Positions 44,333-56,200 of a DNA stretch of 64,000 nt are shown in pieces. Position 1 is the first letter of the stretch; each line of letters starts with the position of its first letter. Both the position numbers and the translations under genes were made by a program. This DNA is from Nemertoderma westbladi (Eukaryota > Xenacoelomorpha > Nemertodermatida > Nemertodermatidae), in contig JAUCBJ010004415.1 of NCBI GenBank assembly GCA_032718475.1, positions 1 to 64,000 of the forward strand, read 5' to 3'. The notes under the pieces were generated by a model, which was not told the origin of the DNA, searched no databases, and worked only from the letters and a program-made list of their open reading frames with translations.

Positions 44333-44416
44333 AATAATATAATCACGCAAAATAATTTAATTAATTTGGAAAATGACAGTGATGGTGGTGCTATTAATAT
44401 AAACGCGGCAAGCTAA

Positions 44417-44556
44417 GGAGGCCCGGCAAATGAAGGCCTGGTAGGCCATGTAGTTAGTAGGCAGGAAGGGGCAGGGTTGAGTCAACCCAAAGAGGGCCTG
44501 GTAGGCCACGTAGTTAGTAGGCAGGAAGTGGCGGGGTTGAGTCAACCCAAAGAAGG
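44417..44556 (+). repeat. 60-bp in-frame repeat of element 3, interrupted by element 2
   Basis: 'ggcctggtaggcca' recurs at 44435 and 44495, and again at 61799 after element 2. The unit encodes 20 residues of the type 'EGLVGHVVSRQEVAGLSQPK'. Bases 44552-44556 (gaagg) are the element 2 target duplication. Confidence 0.8.
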
Positions 44557-45823
44557 TGTACGCGCTTTTGAAGACCTTTAGCAGTTTAACCTGCCAAAAT
44601 TTATATGTCTTTTGGTTTATAAATAGACTTTAGAAGATGACAAATATTTAATACCAATAAACACAACATTAGCAGAAGCCAGCCTAGTGCGCGTCCATTC
44701 ACCCGCTGGATATACCCGGGAGACTGGATTCTGAGGGCTTAGATTATTATTGCAGTGTAAGCTTACTGGATTGTATTATTCGATTGATCGTTAATAATTA
44801 ATTTCTGACTAATATTATTTACTTTCGGGAAATATTAACAGTTCCTTTAGGACGTGGCGCTCTATCTAGGTAAACAGAGATATGACTTATACTAATCACA
44901 ACGGTAAGTCGGTAAGGCTTATGATTCACGTATGAGGCGCATTCTTTAGGAAATGCTTAGTTATCAGTCACAATCAGGCACACTACCGGTAACACACAAT
45001 ACTGCCCACTAATTTGCCGACCGTCAATGATTTTTATCATATATAAAGAGAACAGCAACGGACCAATGTAGTGCTTATCAAATAGCATTAAATTCACTAC
45101 ATACACAATAATATAAGTCGCAATCGCTATATATATAACCCGTCTCTCTAACCTGTAGTGTATCAAGAAAATTGGGAAATTTGGGTTCTTTATATATGTT
45201 CTCCAAATAATATTCAACCAAAACACAACAGTAAACAGCATTAAGACGGTAGGTTAAGATATGATATGACAATATATGACAAGATATGCACTGATTGTTT
45301 TGTTATGATATGATAACAGTTATACGCTCTATAATTTAAGCCTACTAATGTTTCTTCTAAAGTATGAAAACGAGTTGACTCTAGAGCCGTTGTTCCTGGC
45401 CTAGATAGCAACAACAACAAAGTATCAAGTAAAAAACAGTAAGACTGAACACTCCTAGTATGATCGGCCGAAAGCTCCACATCGACAGAAAAAATCGCTC
45501 TGATTGGCTTAAGCTAAACAAAGAACCATGTGGCCAATGGCTGTTTCCATGTCAGCAACCAGCTGTTAGATCTCGTAATATGAATCATCACGGCTAAGCT
45601 GTGAAAGTTATTTGGTGCATTGCAGGTTTTTTGCCTTACCATGTCCGCCAAAACACGTATATAGCAGAATGACTTTTATGTCCGTTAAAACACCTATAAC
45701 GGTACCTTGCGGGCGAGGGGAATATATATACAGTTAGAGAACCTTTTAGAGTATTCCAGCGCCTGGGGGGGAAACTGGATTGCGAAGCAAAAGGGCCAGT
45801 TATATCCCACAGAAGCGTTTACA
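44557..45823 (-). repeat. Element 2 3' LTR (1,267 bp)
   Basis: Same length as 60529-61795, offset 15,972. Differences seen include ggattg/gtattg near 44770, caatat/caagat near 45271, and cgttt/ctttt next to the inner end. Related, diverged copies lie in the segmental duplications (19957-20608, 6485-6592). Confidence 0.95.
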
Positions 45824-45901
45824 CCGCTCCCAGAAAATGGGATTTGAGTCTATAAAATATACAAAATCACAGTTTCTAATATACGTAAATACTCTAAACA
45901 G

Positions 45902-47350
45902 TTAGTCTTTCTTGCGCGGACGGCGTTTACGCAGTTTCTTAAAGCTAGCCAGAGTCCTTTTCTCTTTGGGGCGAGCCACTTTACAAAGAGGGCTATAACT
46001 CCTGGGTGAGGGGTGCAATATGATTGCATCAGAGGGTGTAGGATTATGGTCGGTGTATCCGCCAGTCGAAGTACCGGGTTGATTGACATCAACGTCCGGG
46101 GAGAGGGGTCTAACGGCTTTGAGAGCTCGTTTCAAGACAGCCGCTCTTACGGGTCCTTTACGAGTGGTCTGAACGAGGGCTGTGGGTGGACCATAGGCAG
46201 TTAGAAACCTCCGGGGTTTAATGGTCCTTTCCAACTCGCGTTCGCGGGCTCGGTATTCGTAAGGCCGTCGATATACTTCCTGTAACTCGGGGTGTGAGTT
46301 AACAAACAAGTCTCCATAGTCCGGATCCTGACGGATATAATTGATTAAGTTATAGGAATGAAGGTCGCTAGGATTAACACTCCTGAGAAATTTGCGTACG
46401 AATTTGGTTGAAATACATTCTCCAACGCGCTTCAGTAGCTCGTAACTTGATAGGCGTGATTTCTGTTCAACCGAAGCGAATAGATAAGGATGGAACGCAT
46501 AAACTCCTTCGTAAGCGCGTCCGGGATAATAGCGATGGCGAGAATCACAATGTAAATCAGCGTTCGCTTCCCAAGCTCTGATGTAACGTAGTGTGATCAT
46601 TTCATCTACGCTTTCCAAATCGTGATTAAAAGGGCAATCGAAACTGGCATGTCCCTTTAGTTGACAATGGTGACATTGAGTCATAAATTGAGGGCAAACC
46701 GCAAAAATGTGCAAGTTATTGAGTCTGCAATATGCACAATAAATTTCCATCACCGGTTGTTCGTGGAAATAGGAACAGCGGACGTTTGTGTCCATGGGCG
46801 TAACATGGTCTCTCGATGCGCATACCCGACAACGTTGCCGAGAAACATAGTTGGCATGGCGATAATTGTACGCAGTGAGACACTGTGGACCTTGATACCA
46901 TTCTAGGATGTAATCGTTGTCGCTGTTCCGGGCGCGATAGGCTGAATCTCCTCAGATTCTAGGCATATTGGTTCGTCTTCCCAGTCTGTTACGAATAGAA
47001 TTTTCGTGATCTATTCTCGGTTTACCGTTATGACTCCGCTGGGTATGATATTTAAATAGAACCATTTCCCTTTCGGTGTCTACATCGTCCGTATCATGTA
47101 AATCGATAGGATGGCCGGTAGTTAGGAAGTCCATATACATACTATTACGATGCGTATAGCGAGCGGTGAATTTTCGATAGTCCAATTCACGCGTAAGTTG
47201 CTCTTGGGACATCGGCGGTTCGATATAACGACCATCGTCCTCCGTAATGGTTGGATCGGTTTCACCGCGTATCAAGCTATCCACAAATGCTTGTAAAGGT
47301 AGAGTATATCGCTCCCTGATACCAAGATCATCTTCTATCAACTCCGTCAT
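45902..47350 (-). pseudogene. Element 2 ORF3: zinc-knuckle protein downstream of integrase
   Basis: One frame from ATG 47350 to 45902 with a single TGA at 46952-46954, about 482 codons in all. N-terminal acidic part, then a cysteine/histidine region ('CRVCASRDH', 'CAYC....HIFAVC', 'CHHCQLKGHASFDC'), a segment with 'FVRKFLRSVNPSDLHSYN' like element 1's 'FRVVREYLLQIHPDN', and a strongly basic C-terminus ('KKLRKRRPRKKD'). The zinc and middle regions align with element 1 ORF3, so ORF3 is a shared gene of this BEL/Pao group. Probably nucleic-acid binding. Function unknown. Confidence 0.65.
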
Positions 47351-49109
47351 ATCTGCTATCTGAGTTTATTAATATCGAAATGAGTTTATGTTTAGGCGAG
47401 CGGACGTCGCTGCCTACCTCTCTTTGCCCCCGGACAGTGGGATTCTCAGCGCCGATGTACCGTCGTCGCGGTGTTTACGCCAACATGTAGCAACAGCACG
47501 ACAACGATAACCGGCACAAGTCACTCCACTGTCCGTCCCAAAGGCTTGAATCCACTTTAGGTTCTTTCTATAGGAGAGTTGGGCTACTTTCACAATTGCG
47601 ACTAGCTACTGTAAACACACCTTAGCAGTAACATTCACCTATAAACGCACAAATTCCACACAACTGTCACCAATTGTACACATACAGGCCATTTGTCCGT
47701 TAGTCAGTGCCTTCCAGAATGTCACGTTATTACTGTGTATCTTTGGATACTAACAGTGTGCTATGTATTCTCTATGCTATGCAATGAGACAAGCTTTCTA
47801 TTGCTCTTTTAACTTGCTTCTAATTCTAGCGTGGGTGTTGCTATGGTGACATTATGGAATGCTAGCGGTAGAATTAGGGTAATTCTCATGCATACAGATC
47901 TGGGATGCTATTTAATAATAATTCTTTAATTGTCAATATCCTCTTTATGCATGATTTTATTAATTTTATCGGCTATTGACTATATGTTGGAGATTCTCGC
48001 ACTCTAATACGCTCAATAGGATGAATCTCCGCTCCCATGATCTATTAATTAATGGAATTTTTGGGAATGTTATAAATTGCACAAAACGACAATTTATAAA
48101 ATTCATTTAAATATGAATTTAAATTTATTCCCATGAATTTTATTATTTGATGTTAAAATTGACACAATTTTTTATTCCAGAGCATGTCTGGGGACATAGG
48201 ATCCTTAATTCTATAAAATTGTCTTTTAAGAGTATCGGTAAGTGCTGCGATATCTTAATTGACTAGAAATTGTTAACGGATCTGAATTTTTACAGATTTT
48301 ACTAAATATTAAATTAATATTTAAGATGGGCACCGATCTATTCCAGAACTTGTCTGGTGACGTTAACCACTGATTCTAGAATTTGTCTTTCAAGTATATC
48401 GGTGGGTGCCGCGATATCTTAATCGACTAGAATTACAGATGGTCAAAAAGTTTAACAGATTTATTTGCGTTTTACGCTACTGTTAGAGGGACATCACGCT
48501 ACTATATGTATTATTTAATATAAGGTAGAAGAGCAATATCGCACGAAGCAATGTCAGTGTGAAGAGGCAAGTCGTTTCCAAGGTCTACCCAGAGCTTGGC
48601 TTAGCCGAGACACGAGGATCTGAACTTTGCATTCCTAATACTCTGCCTACCAATAATACTTGAATATAGTAGTGGCTTTATTGTACTTTAAGAAGTACGG
48701 ACATTTCATCTTACTGTAGTCACGTATTTATAATATGATACGGACAGTAAGGAAAGAGAAGAAATTATTTCTCGCCGTCGCACTAAATATATTATAAGTA
48801 ATTACGTACGTAATAAACACTAATATATTGCACTAATCTACTAAATAATCACTAAAATAACATTCTACTAAATAAAATTGAATAAAAACGATTATAATAA
48901 AGTACATAATAAAGTTCGCATATAAAAATATAACAAAATAGATAAAATCATATAGTCATACACCCACTCCAGACGTATTACGTGGGGGAGTCCCTAGATG
49001 TTTGAAGAATTAGGGAGGTGGTCGTGGGAAGAGTGTCTTGCCTTCCATAGTTCCCGGAGAGTTCTCTGTCTCTTTCCAGTAAACATAAACGACCAACTGG
49101 GCGATTGAG
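47351..49109 (-). other. Spacer between integrase and ORF3, element 2
   Basis: 1.76 kb, no coding domain seen. Contains a ~166-bp direct duplication: 'attccagagcatgtctgggg' at 48174 and 'attccagaacttgtctggtg' at 48340, each followed by 'ttgtctttaag..atcggt' and 'gcgatatctta'. Much longer than the 0.55-kb equivalent in element 1. Confidence 0.6.
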
Positions 49110-51977
49110 TTATTGCGTCTCAAAGATTATGCCTGGCTTCTTGAAATTACGCCGCATGACGATGAGTTCTACCGAGCGTACTAAACCATCATCTGAGATG
49201 TGGGTCTTGATGATACGACCTGTCTGCCACCGTTTACGTGGGAGGTCTGGATCTACAATAAGCACCATATCTCCGGCGCTGACGTTTTCTTGCTGCGCAA
49301 ACCACTTAGTTCGAAGTTGTAGCGTGGGCAGATAATGTTTCTCGAAATGGTCAGCGAAACGACGGGATAGCAACTGCATAAGTTGCCAAGTTCGACGGCA
49401 GTATTCGTCTCCGTCGGCAATCTCCGATCGTGGGAGCATGGCTACAGGTTTCTTCAGTAGGAAGTGCGCGGGTGTTAGCGCTTCTAGGGAATCGGGACTC
49501 GATGAGACTGGCATAAGAGGTCTCTCGTTGAGATAGGCAGCGATTTCCTCCATTAATGTCCGCAAAAGTTCGTCGGTGAGATACGCGCGGCATGGCACTA
49601 TAAAGTGAAATGCGGTTTTGACACTTCGAATTAATCTCTCACAACTTCCTCCCCACCAAGGGGCGTCGGCAGCGTTGAAGGTCCAGCTAGACGCTGTTAT
49701 CCTTAGCTGGTCGTCCACCTGTCTTTGGTTCCAGTCCTTCACGTAAGCCTGTATCTCGTTGTTGGCACCTATGAAGTTCGTTCCTTTATCCGATCTCATG
49801 GTATTACTCGTCCCGAAGCGAGCGATCTGTCATCGTAAACTTAAGACGAAGCTGTTGGTAGATAGATCGTTCACCATATCGAGATGGATGGCTCTACAAG
49901 TCATGCACACGAAGATGACACACCATCTCTTGACTATAGTCCTCGCACGATATACTTCAATAGGGCCAAATAAATCTACACCAGTATTAGTAAAAGGTGG
50001 TTCATAGAAGCTTACTCGTTCCCTAGGTAATTCTGCCTCTCGCTGTGTTAAAGGCCTACTGAATGCTTTCCTACAGGGTATGCAGTTCCTAAGAACTTGG
50101 TTCAGAGCTCTACGGGGTTTATCAAAATAATAGCGAGTTCGAATTTCGCTAAGAATTCGTTCTCTACCAGCATGATAAAGTTTACCGTGAACGTCTACAA
50201 TCATCTTGATTTGTACTTCAAGATTTCTAATAAGTATGGGGAATTTGGTGTCAAAGGATAAGGGCGCATTGGTGAGTCTTCCTCCAACACGTATTAACCC
50301 ATCTATCATTGTGCTCGAGAATCGATCCCTTAAGCGCATCTGCGGATTTCTCAACAACAGGAAATACTTTTCGGAATCCTCATAGCATTGCAGGAGTCTC
50401 AGTATCTGCTTATTTGTTTCTTCATGCTCCTGGTGACTAATTTTCTCCTTTAGAAAACGATCAGATGTCTTATATTTGGGTAAATTTTTAATGACATGAA
50501 CTTGTGCAGATGTCAATGGAGCGGTATCACTAGTGGTCTTCGTCCTGGAGTAGTGATGATGAAAACATCGTCTTAAATATGTGACGGCTTTACAGAGCCG
50601 ATTCCAGGAACTATAATGATGCATTGCTCTCTGCAGCATGGGTGAGATTCCTTGCGAGACGTCTGGTATTCCAGATTTCCAATCTCTATCTCTAATTTCC
50701 ACAACAGACTTATTTGTGTTGAGGGATTGTGGATCCGAAGCATCATTCCCGGAAGTATGTAATACAGATAGATCGATAGTCGGTTTAAACAACTTCGATT
50801 TACTCGCCCGGGTTTTAGGTTTGACTGTCTCCGCTCCCTTGGCTTGTCTAATCTCTGCCGTAGTAAGGTGAGGAGGCCATTCATCCTCTTCCTTGCTCAG
50901 GAAGTCGGGTCCACCCAACCAATCTGGAGTATCTATCAGTTCCTGTGGAGTTGCTCCCCTGGAGGCGATATCGGCTGGATTAATCGTACCAGGGCAATGT
51001 CTCCATTGATCTATCTTTGTGCGACTAAGAATAATAGCTACTCTGTTAGTAACAAAAACGCTGAACTGACAGACTTCATTGGTTAGATACTCCAACACGA
51101 GTAAAGCGTCGGTCCAATAAACCGTTTTCTCCAGTGGATAGTCGATTTGTTCCGTTACGTTCCGGCCGATGGCTGTAGCGTATAAAGCCGCCTTTAACTC
51201 CGCTCGAGGAACCTTTAACTTGTTGTTAATCAATGCCTTAGAGGTAACCAAGGCGACTTTGATTCCATCCGGGGTTTCGACTCGCAGATATGCTACTATA
51301 CCTATTCCCATGTCGCTGGCGTCTCCAAACACATGGAGTTGATAGGAATACGTAGGAAGAACATGGCCAAAATAGGTACGGGAAATTATAAAGTTCTCGA
51401 TGGCAGGTAGAGAATCTTCCCATTTCATCCATTTCTTTAACAATTCTCCCTTAAGCGGATCGTCCCATGAGTGGTTTTCAAGCCACATTTGTTGTACTAA
51501 ACTCCGAGCAATCAATATGACTGGGCTAATAAATCCCAATGGGTCGAAATAAGTGCTCAGGATACTTAAACAAATCCGTTTGGTCCGAACTGGATTATCT
51601 CGCTGTTTGAGCTGAAAAAACAGGATGTCTCTTTCAGTGTCCCACTTCAAGCCAAGCGTCTTGGTTTCAGGAAGATCGTCCTTTATTAAGTCTAGGTCTT
51701 TCGCTCCGCGGTCTTCTACTGGTATCGCTTCCAGAAACTCACGGGAGTTGCTGGTGAATTTCGTCAGTCGAAATCCACCTCTTTTCAAACACTCTACCGT
51801 TCCTTTCGCGACATCTATGGCTTCTTCTACTGATGGAAGGGACCTTAAATTGTCGTCCATGTATATATTCCGTTTGATGTTGTCTATCACCTCTTTTGAG
51901 AAGGAGTCTCGGTTGTCATTCGCAGTGGTTCGCACCACGGAGCAGGCGTTGGAAGGGCTTGATATGATTCCAAAGGC
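49110..51977 (-). pseudogene. Element 2 Pol, second part: RT core, RNase H, integrase
   Basis: Begins with the RT segment 'AFGIISSPS', then YMDD (about 51858-51869), thumb, RNase H ('HVFGDASDMGIG', 'VPRAELKAALYA'), and integrase with its HHCC region and catalytic D, D and E ('TGVDLFGPI', 'SDKGTNFIGA', 'GGSCERLIRS'). One TGA at 49830-49832 interrupts the integrase core where element 1 has Arg in 'LRRFIARRG'. The frame continues past it to 49110. It is in phase with the first part at 53239-58293 if the sequence 51978-53238 is removed. The frame remains open upstream to 52049 into the insert. Confidence 0.85.
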
Positions 51978-53238
51978 CTGGATGGTCCGCTTGCGTCCTT
52001 CTGGGCTCCTCCCTGAGGCGCACCCACGAGGCGGACGCTGTCCCACCACCCTTGGGGCCAGTCTGACTCCGTTTTTATCAGACCGGGCCGGAGGGTAGCC
52101 CGATGCTTCCCGGGTTCAATTTTCAATCCCCCGATCACACCGGCACAGCTCGTCGGTGTAGCCAGATGGTTGGCTACTGTCAACTTACTGTGGCCTGACT
52201 GTACATTGAGCCAACTCCGAGAGTCAACCGGCGGGTGGACCAGTCGATAACGATCGAGCATCAAGGTCGCCCTTGAGCCAAAGCGACGGTCTTGTCCCAA
52301 GTAGGCTTGCGCTACCTAACATGGAATATTGACCGTTTTCACCCGCCTCGCCGGCAGTATTGAGGGGAAGTCGGTTCCGCAAACAATACTGACTAGCTCG
52401 AAAGCTAGGAACAAGTAACCACTTACCAGTCACTGTACACGTGTACTCAATAGATGCTCACGAAATCAAGTACACAACGGTAAACACAAAATCTGACGCA
52501 TACCATGCACACACAGAGGACATAATCGGCAATGGACAAAATCGGTGACAAATCAGAGGGGACAAAATTGTATCGACTAATAAAGAGTCGAGAGTACTTT
52601 ATTTTACCGACAGGGTAAAATAACTTTGTGTGCACAAAGTATGCTGGGGCGCAGTAAAGATATGGTCCTACTAATAACCAGCGGCGACTGAACCAACCGG
52701 TAAGGGTTCCCATACCCACTCGCAGTAGCCATACATACACTCACGTATACCACGTACACACACAAACCACAGATTCCAGAGTATCATTCACTCGGACCAC
52801 ACTACAACACCAACCCCTCCTTGCAGCCGATATTCCGCGTGCCACCTCCATTCCAATAGTAGTACCAACAGAATCATCAGGAACCTGTCCATTCCGATGC
52901 AACACCTCCATTCCAATAGTGCTACCCTGGGAAAAGACACGTTTTGGCAACCGATTGGAGACAGTAAAGAGTCTGGTCAACTCATACATACCACACATAG
53001 ACCTACCACATAGACCACATAAACCACAGATCACACTAAGCCACCACCCCTACTGTGTACAGGACTGGCAGTACGGCAACAGGCCGACTAGGCGATACCA
53101 CGGCACCATGTTGATTCATGGTTCGCAAGACACGAGGGCCTTCAGTAACTCCCCTGCACTATAGAATAGATTTAACGTGCCCCCAGACCCTCACGAGTCC
53201 GCCGCCGCCTGTTCTGGACACCCCTATAGAGACCTCAC
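51978..53238 (-). mobile_element. Intron-like 1.26-kb sequence interrupting RT of element 2
   Basis: On the minus strand it starts gtgagg after codon GAG and ends atccag before codon GCC, so removal joins the two RT parts in phase 0 and in register with the family. The similarity to the element 1 copy (28755-29938), however, runs from about 51989 to 53246: it extends ~8-9 bp into the apparent upstream exon and stops ~11 bp short of the apparent acceptor. That fits an inserted mobile sequence that supplies a donor-like GT and happens to use a host AG. No polypyrimidine tract is obvious. Contains the two conserved hairpins (52601-52621; 52623-52640) and no recognised protein domain. Confidence 0.6.
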
Positions 53239-56200
53239 CTCCTTGGGTATCCAGTATTCTACCGGTTTCTGATTGAGGTCTCCTTCAGGCCACCACAGAA
53301 ATCTCAGGATGTCTCTATCTCTATCCAGCGCCTTGACTTGTAAGAACATTCCCTCTATATCTGAGGCGAACGCGATGGAATATTGTCTTAATCTTAAAAG
53401 TATTCCCAACAAAAATTGGAGCAAGTTGGGTCCTGGTAACAACTCGGAATTGAGGGATTGGCCCATATATAGCGCAGAGCCATCGAATACGACTCGGACT
53501 TCATGAGGTTTACCGGGTTTGGGAACGTAATGATGTGTTAAGTAATACGTTCTCTCAGTCACTGGTGTTCCTTCCGGTACTCGCTCCGCGTATCCCTTTG
53601 TTATAAATTTCTTCAGCTGAGTTTGGTACATTTCTTTAGCTGAAGTATTAGCTGTAAGGCGTCGATGTAATTGAGCGATTCTTTTCTCTGCCAAGGGTCT
53701 GTTATTTATAAATCTAGGTTCTCGTTTTCGAAATGGTAGGCCGATTTCATATCTACCTTGATCCTTTAAAAAACGTGTAGTTGTTTCCTGGATTTGCTTG
53801 GCTCTTTCTTCTTCTATCGATAGAGCCTTATCATATGAATTGGGCTCTACCAGTTCCTGAGTAAAGAATCGTACGGCTAGTTCGTCCCGAGTTCTAGCGT
53901 TGTAGCGCTCTATCTCATCGTTGAGTTCGTCATTGTAAGCGATGGGTTCCGATGGGCGAATCCGTTGACATAGGTTCACCTGATTTTTCCAAGTTTGGTT
54001 TTCTGTAAGTAAGTCGATTGTGTTCTCTTCATCGAAGAGTTGGTAGATGTCGTCATTATCTGAGGAGTATGATGTTCCCTCAGTTAGTTCGTCCACTTCA
54101 CTGCTCTCCACTTCCCAATCGTTTACTTGGTATGTTTGTTCTTGTGGCATTCTCTCTTCGAGAGTCCTGCGGGAAGGGCCAGTAAAGTACCAACCTACTC
54201 TAGTTCTTACCGCATAGGTTTGCAGTGGCTGTGGTTGAGCAGGCCGTTTCTCCAATGTTTCGAGCGCCTCATGCGCGTTCTGGCCGATGAGTATTTGCAC
54301 TCCAGGATAATCTGTCTGGAATCGAGGTATCTTAAGATGTTGGATGCTCTCATCCTCGTCCCAATTATAAAGGTCTGCTTGAGTAGTAGCGAAGTTCTTT
54401 ATAGCCACCATTTTTACTGACCTTATACCTTGTGCTCCTAACTTATCCTGGGGGGTGGACAATACACCTACATAGTAATCTGCCGTTAGGGTAGATTTCC
54501 AAACCTGCATAATTCCTGACATATTCAATTTAGTCCGGAACTTGGGTTGTCCAGCAAAGATATCTTCGGCTAGTTCTTGATCGATGAATGTTCCTGTGCT
54601 GCCGGAGTCAAGGAGGGCGTTCACTATGTAACTTTTGTTAAGACCGTGAACTCTTACCTGCACAACAGGAAATTCTCTGATTCCTACATTGGAAGTTGGA
54701 GCTTTCCAAGATGGTTGTTTGGCAAAAGTAGTTGGGGGAAACTCATCGTTGGTGTCCTTTTCATAAGTAAGTGCTCGATACACTGCGGTATTGATTAGAT
54801 AACAGGATTCGTTGGCGTCGGAGAATTCATCAGTATAGAATCCTTCCATCTCAGATTCTTGATCAGTGTCGTTTACATCACTGAATTGGACATGTAGTTC
54901 GGGCTCACTTACCTGACTCTGTTTGTCTCGTTCGAACTCACTGTGTAACAAGATGTGATGTTTCGCGCCACACTTTGCACACTTTATATCGGAGTAACAG
55001 GTTCGCAGTTGGTGTCCTGGTCTGAGGCAATTATAGCATAACCGCTTGTCCCACACGACTGCACGTCTGTCTACAAGGGATTTCTTTAGAAATTCAGCAC
55101 ACGCACTCAAACGGTGGGTCCCGTCGCACAACACACAGTTAGGTTTTATGTTACTCACTTTACCTTGGGTAACTTGATGCACTCTCGTTTTTTCTTCGGG
55201 TTTTCTTCGGTGCATTCTGTTAGGAGACTGAGGAGGAGTCTTGACAACCTGTTCTCTCCTATCATTGTTTCGAGCCTTGTATTTACTTACATCCTTTGAG
55301 GTTTTTTCAACGTAGTAAGATCTCTCAGTGTCTTTCCCGCTGTCCTCTTCTTGAGAAGCTTGGCTTTCGCCATCGTCAGTGTAACACACCGGTGTTACTC
55401 TTCTCCTAGAAGCGAGTTTCTCACTTACCTTATTTTCCGATGTTTTCTCTCTGGACTGCTTGATGAGTTGTAGTTTTACTTCACCATCTAAGAAGGACAT
55501 GAGATCAGCCATGGTAGGGCTTCGTCGTTGCTGTTCATTCATATACAACACTTTCTTGTCCCAGCGTGTACATACTCCACCCTTTGGTAAAGTAGAAACT
55601 ACGGCTCCAATAACCATGGAACTCTGATATTCATGAGACTTACCTAACCAGTCCAATTGTCTACAGATTTCCTGAATCTCATCGGAAAACTCTATAATCC
55701 CGCTACTAAGGAAGTGTCGGGGGGCTACTAATTTTGCATACAAATACTTAGCTATGTTATCCTTATTACCATACCTGATGTTTAATGTATCCCATACTTG
55801 TCTTAATCCTTCTGGATGTCCAATAAACTTTAATGCCATTAACCTGGGAGGTCCTTCCAAGCACTTGATGAGGAACCTAAGTTTCTCTCCGTTAGATAGT
55901 ACAGAGTTTTGTATGCTATCTTTGTAATATTCGTTGAAAGGTAACCATTTCATCTCATCTCCATTGAATTTGACGATCTCTCCCACTTTGACCGCTTGGC
56001 GGGCTTCTGTTCTAGCCATCTGACGCGTAAAGCTTTCTTGGGCCATCGTGTTATTTAATATCGAATTATCAGTATATAAATTTCTCGGGTCATTGTCAGG
56101 TCTATAGGGGATATCGTTAATAACAGGTCTATAATCACCCTTAATAGGGTTTGCTATAGGAGTTTCTACTTCACTAGCAGTATAGATGCGTGTAGGCTCC

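Noticed and set aside
45902-47350. ORF3 as an envelope gene
   Set aside because: No signal peptide, transmembrane segment or fusion-like region; the protein is Cys/His-rich and basic.
48580-48660. tRNA-like sequence in the element 2 spacer
   Set aside because: Only a vague B-box resemblance on the minus strand; no A box or fold.
51978-53238. Plain ancestral spliceosomal intron in RT
   Set aside because: Not fully excluded, but homology to the element 1 copy crosses the donor boundary and does not reach the acceptor, which argues against an ordinary inherited intron.
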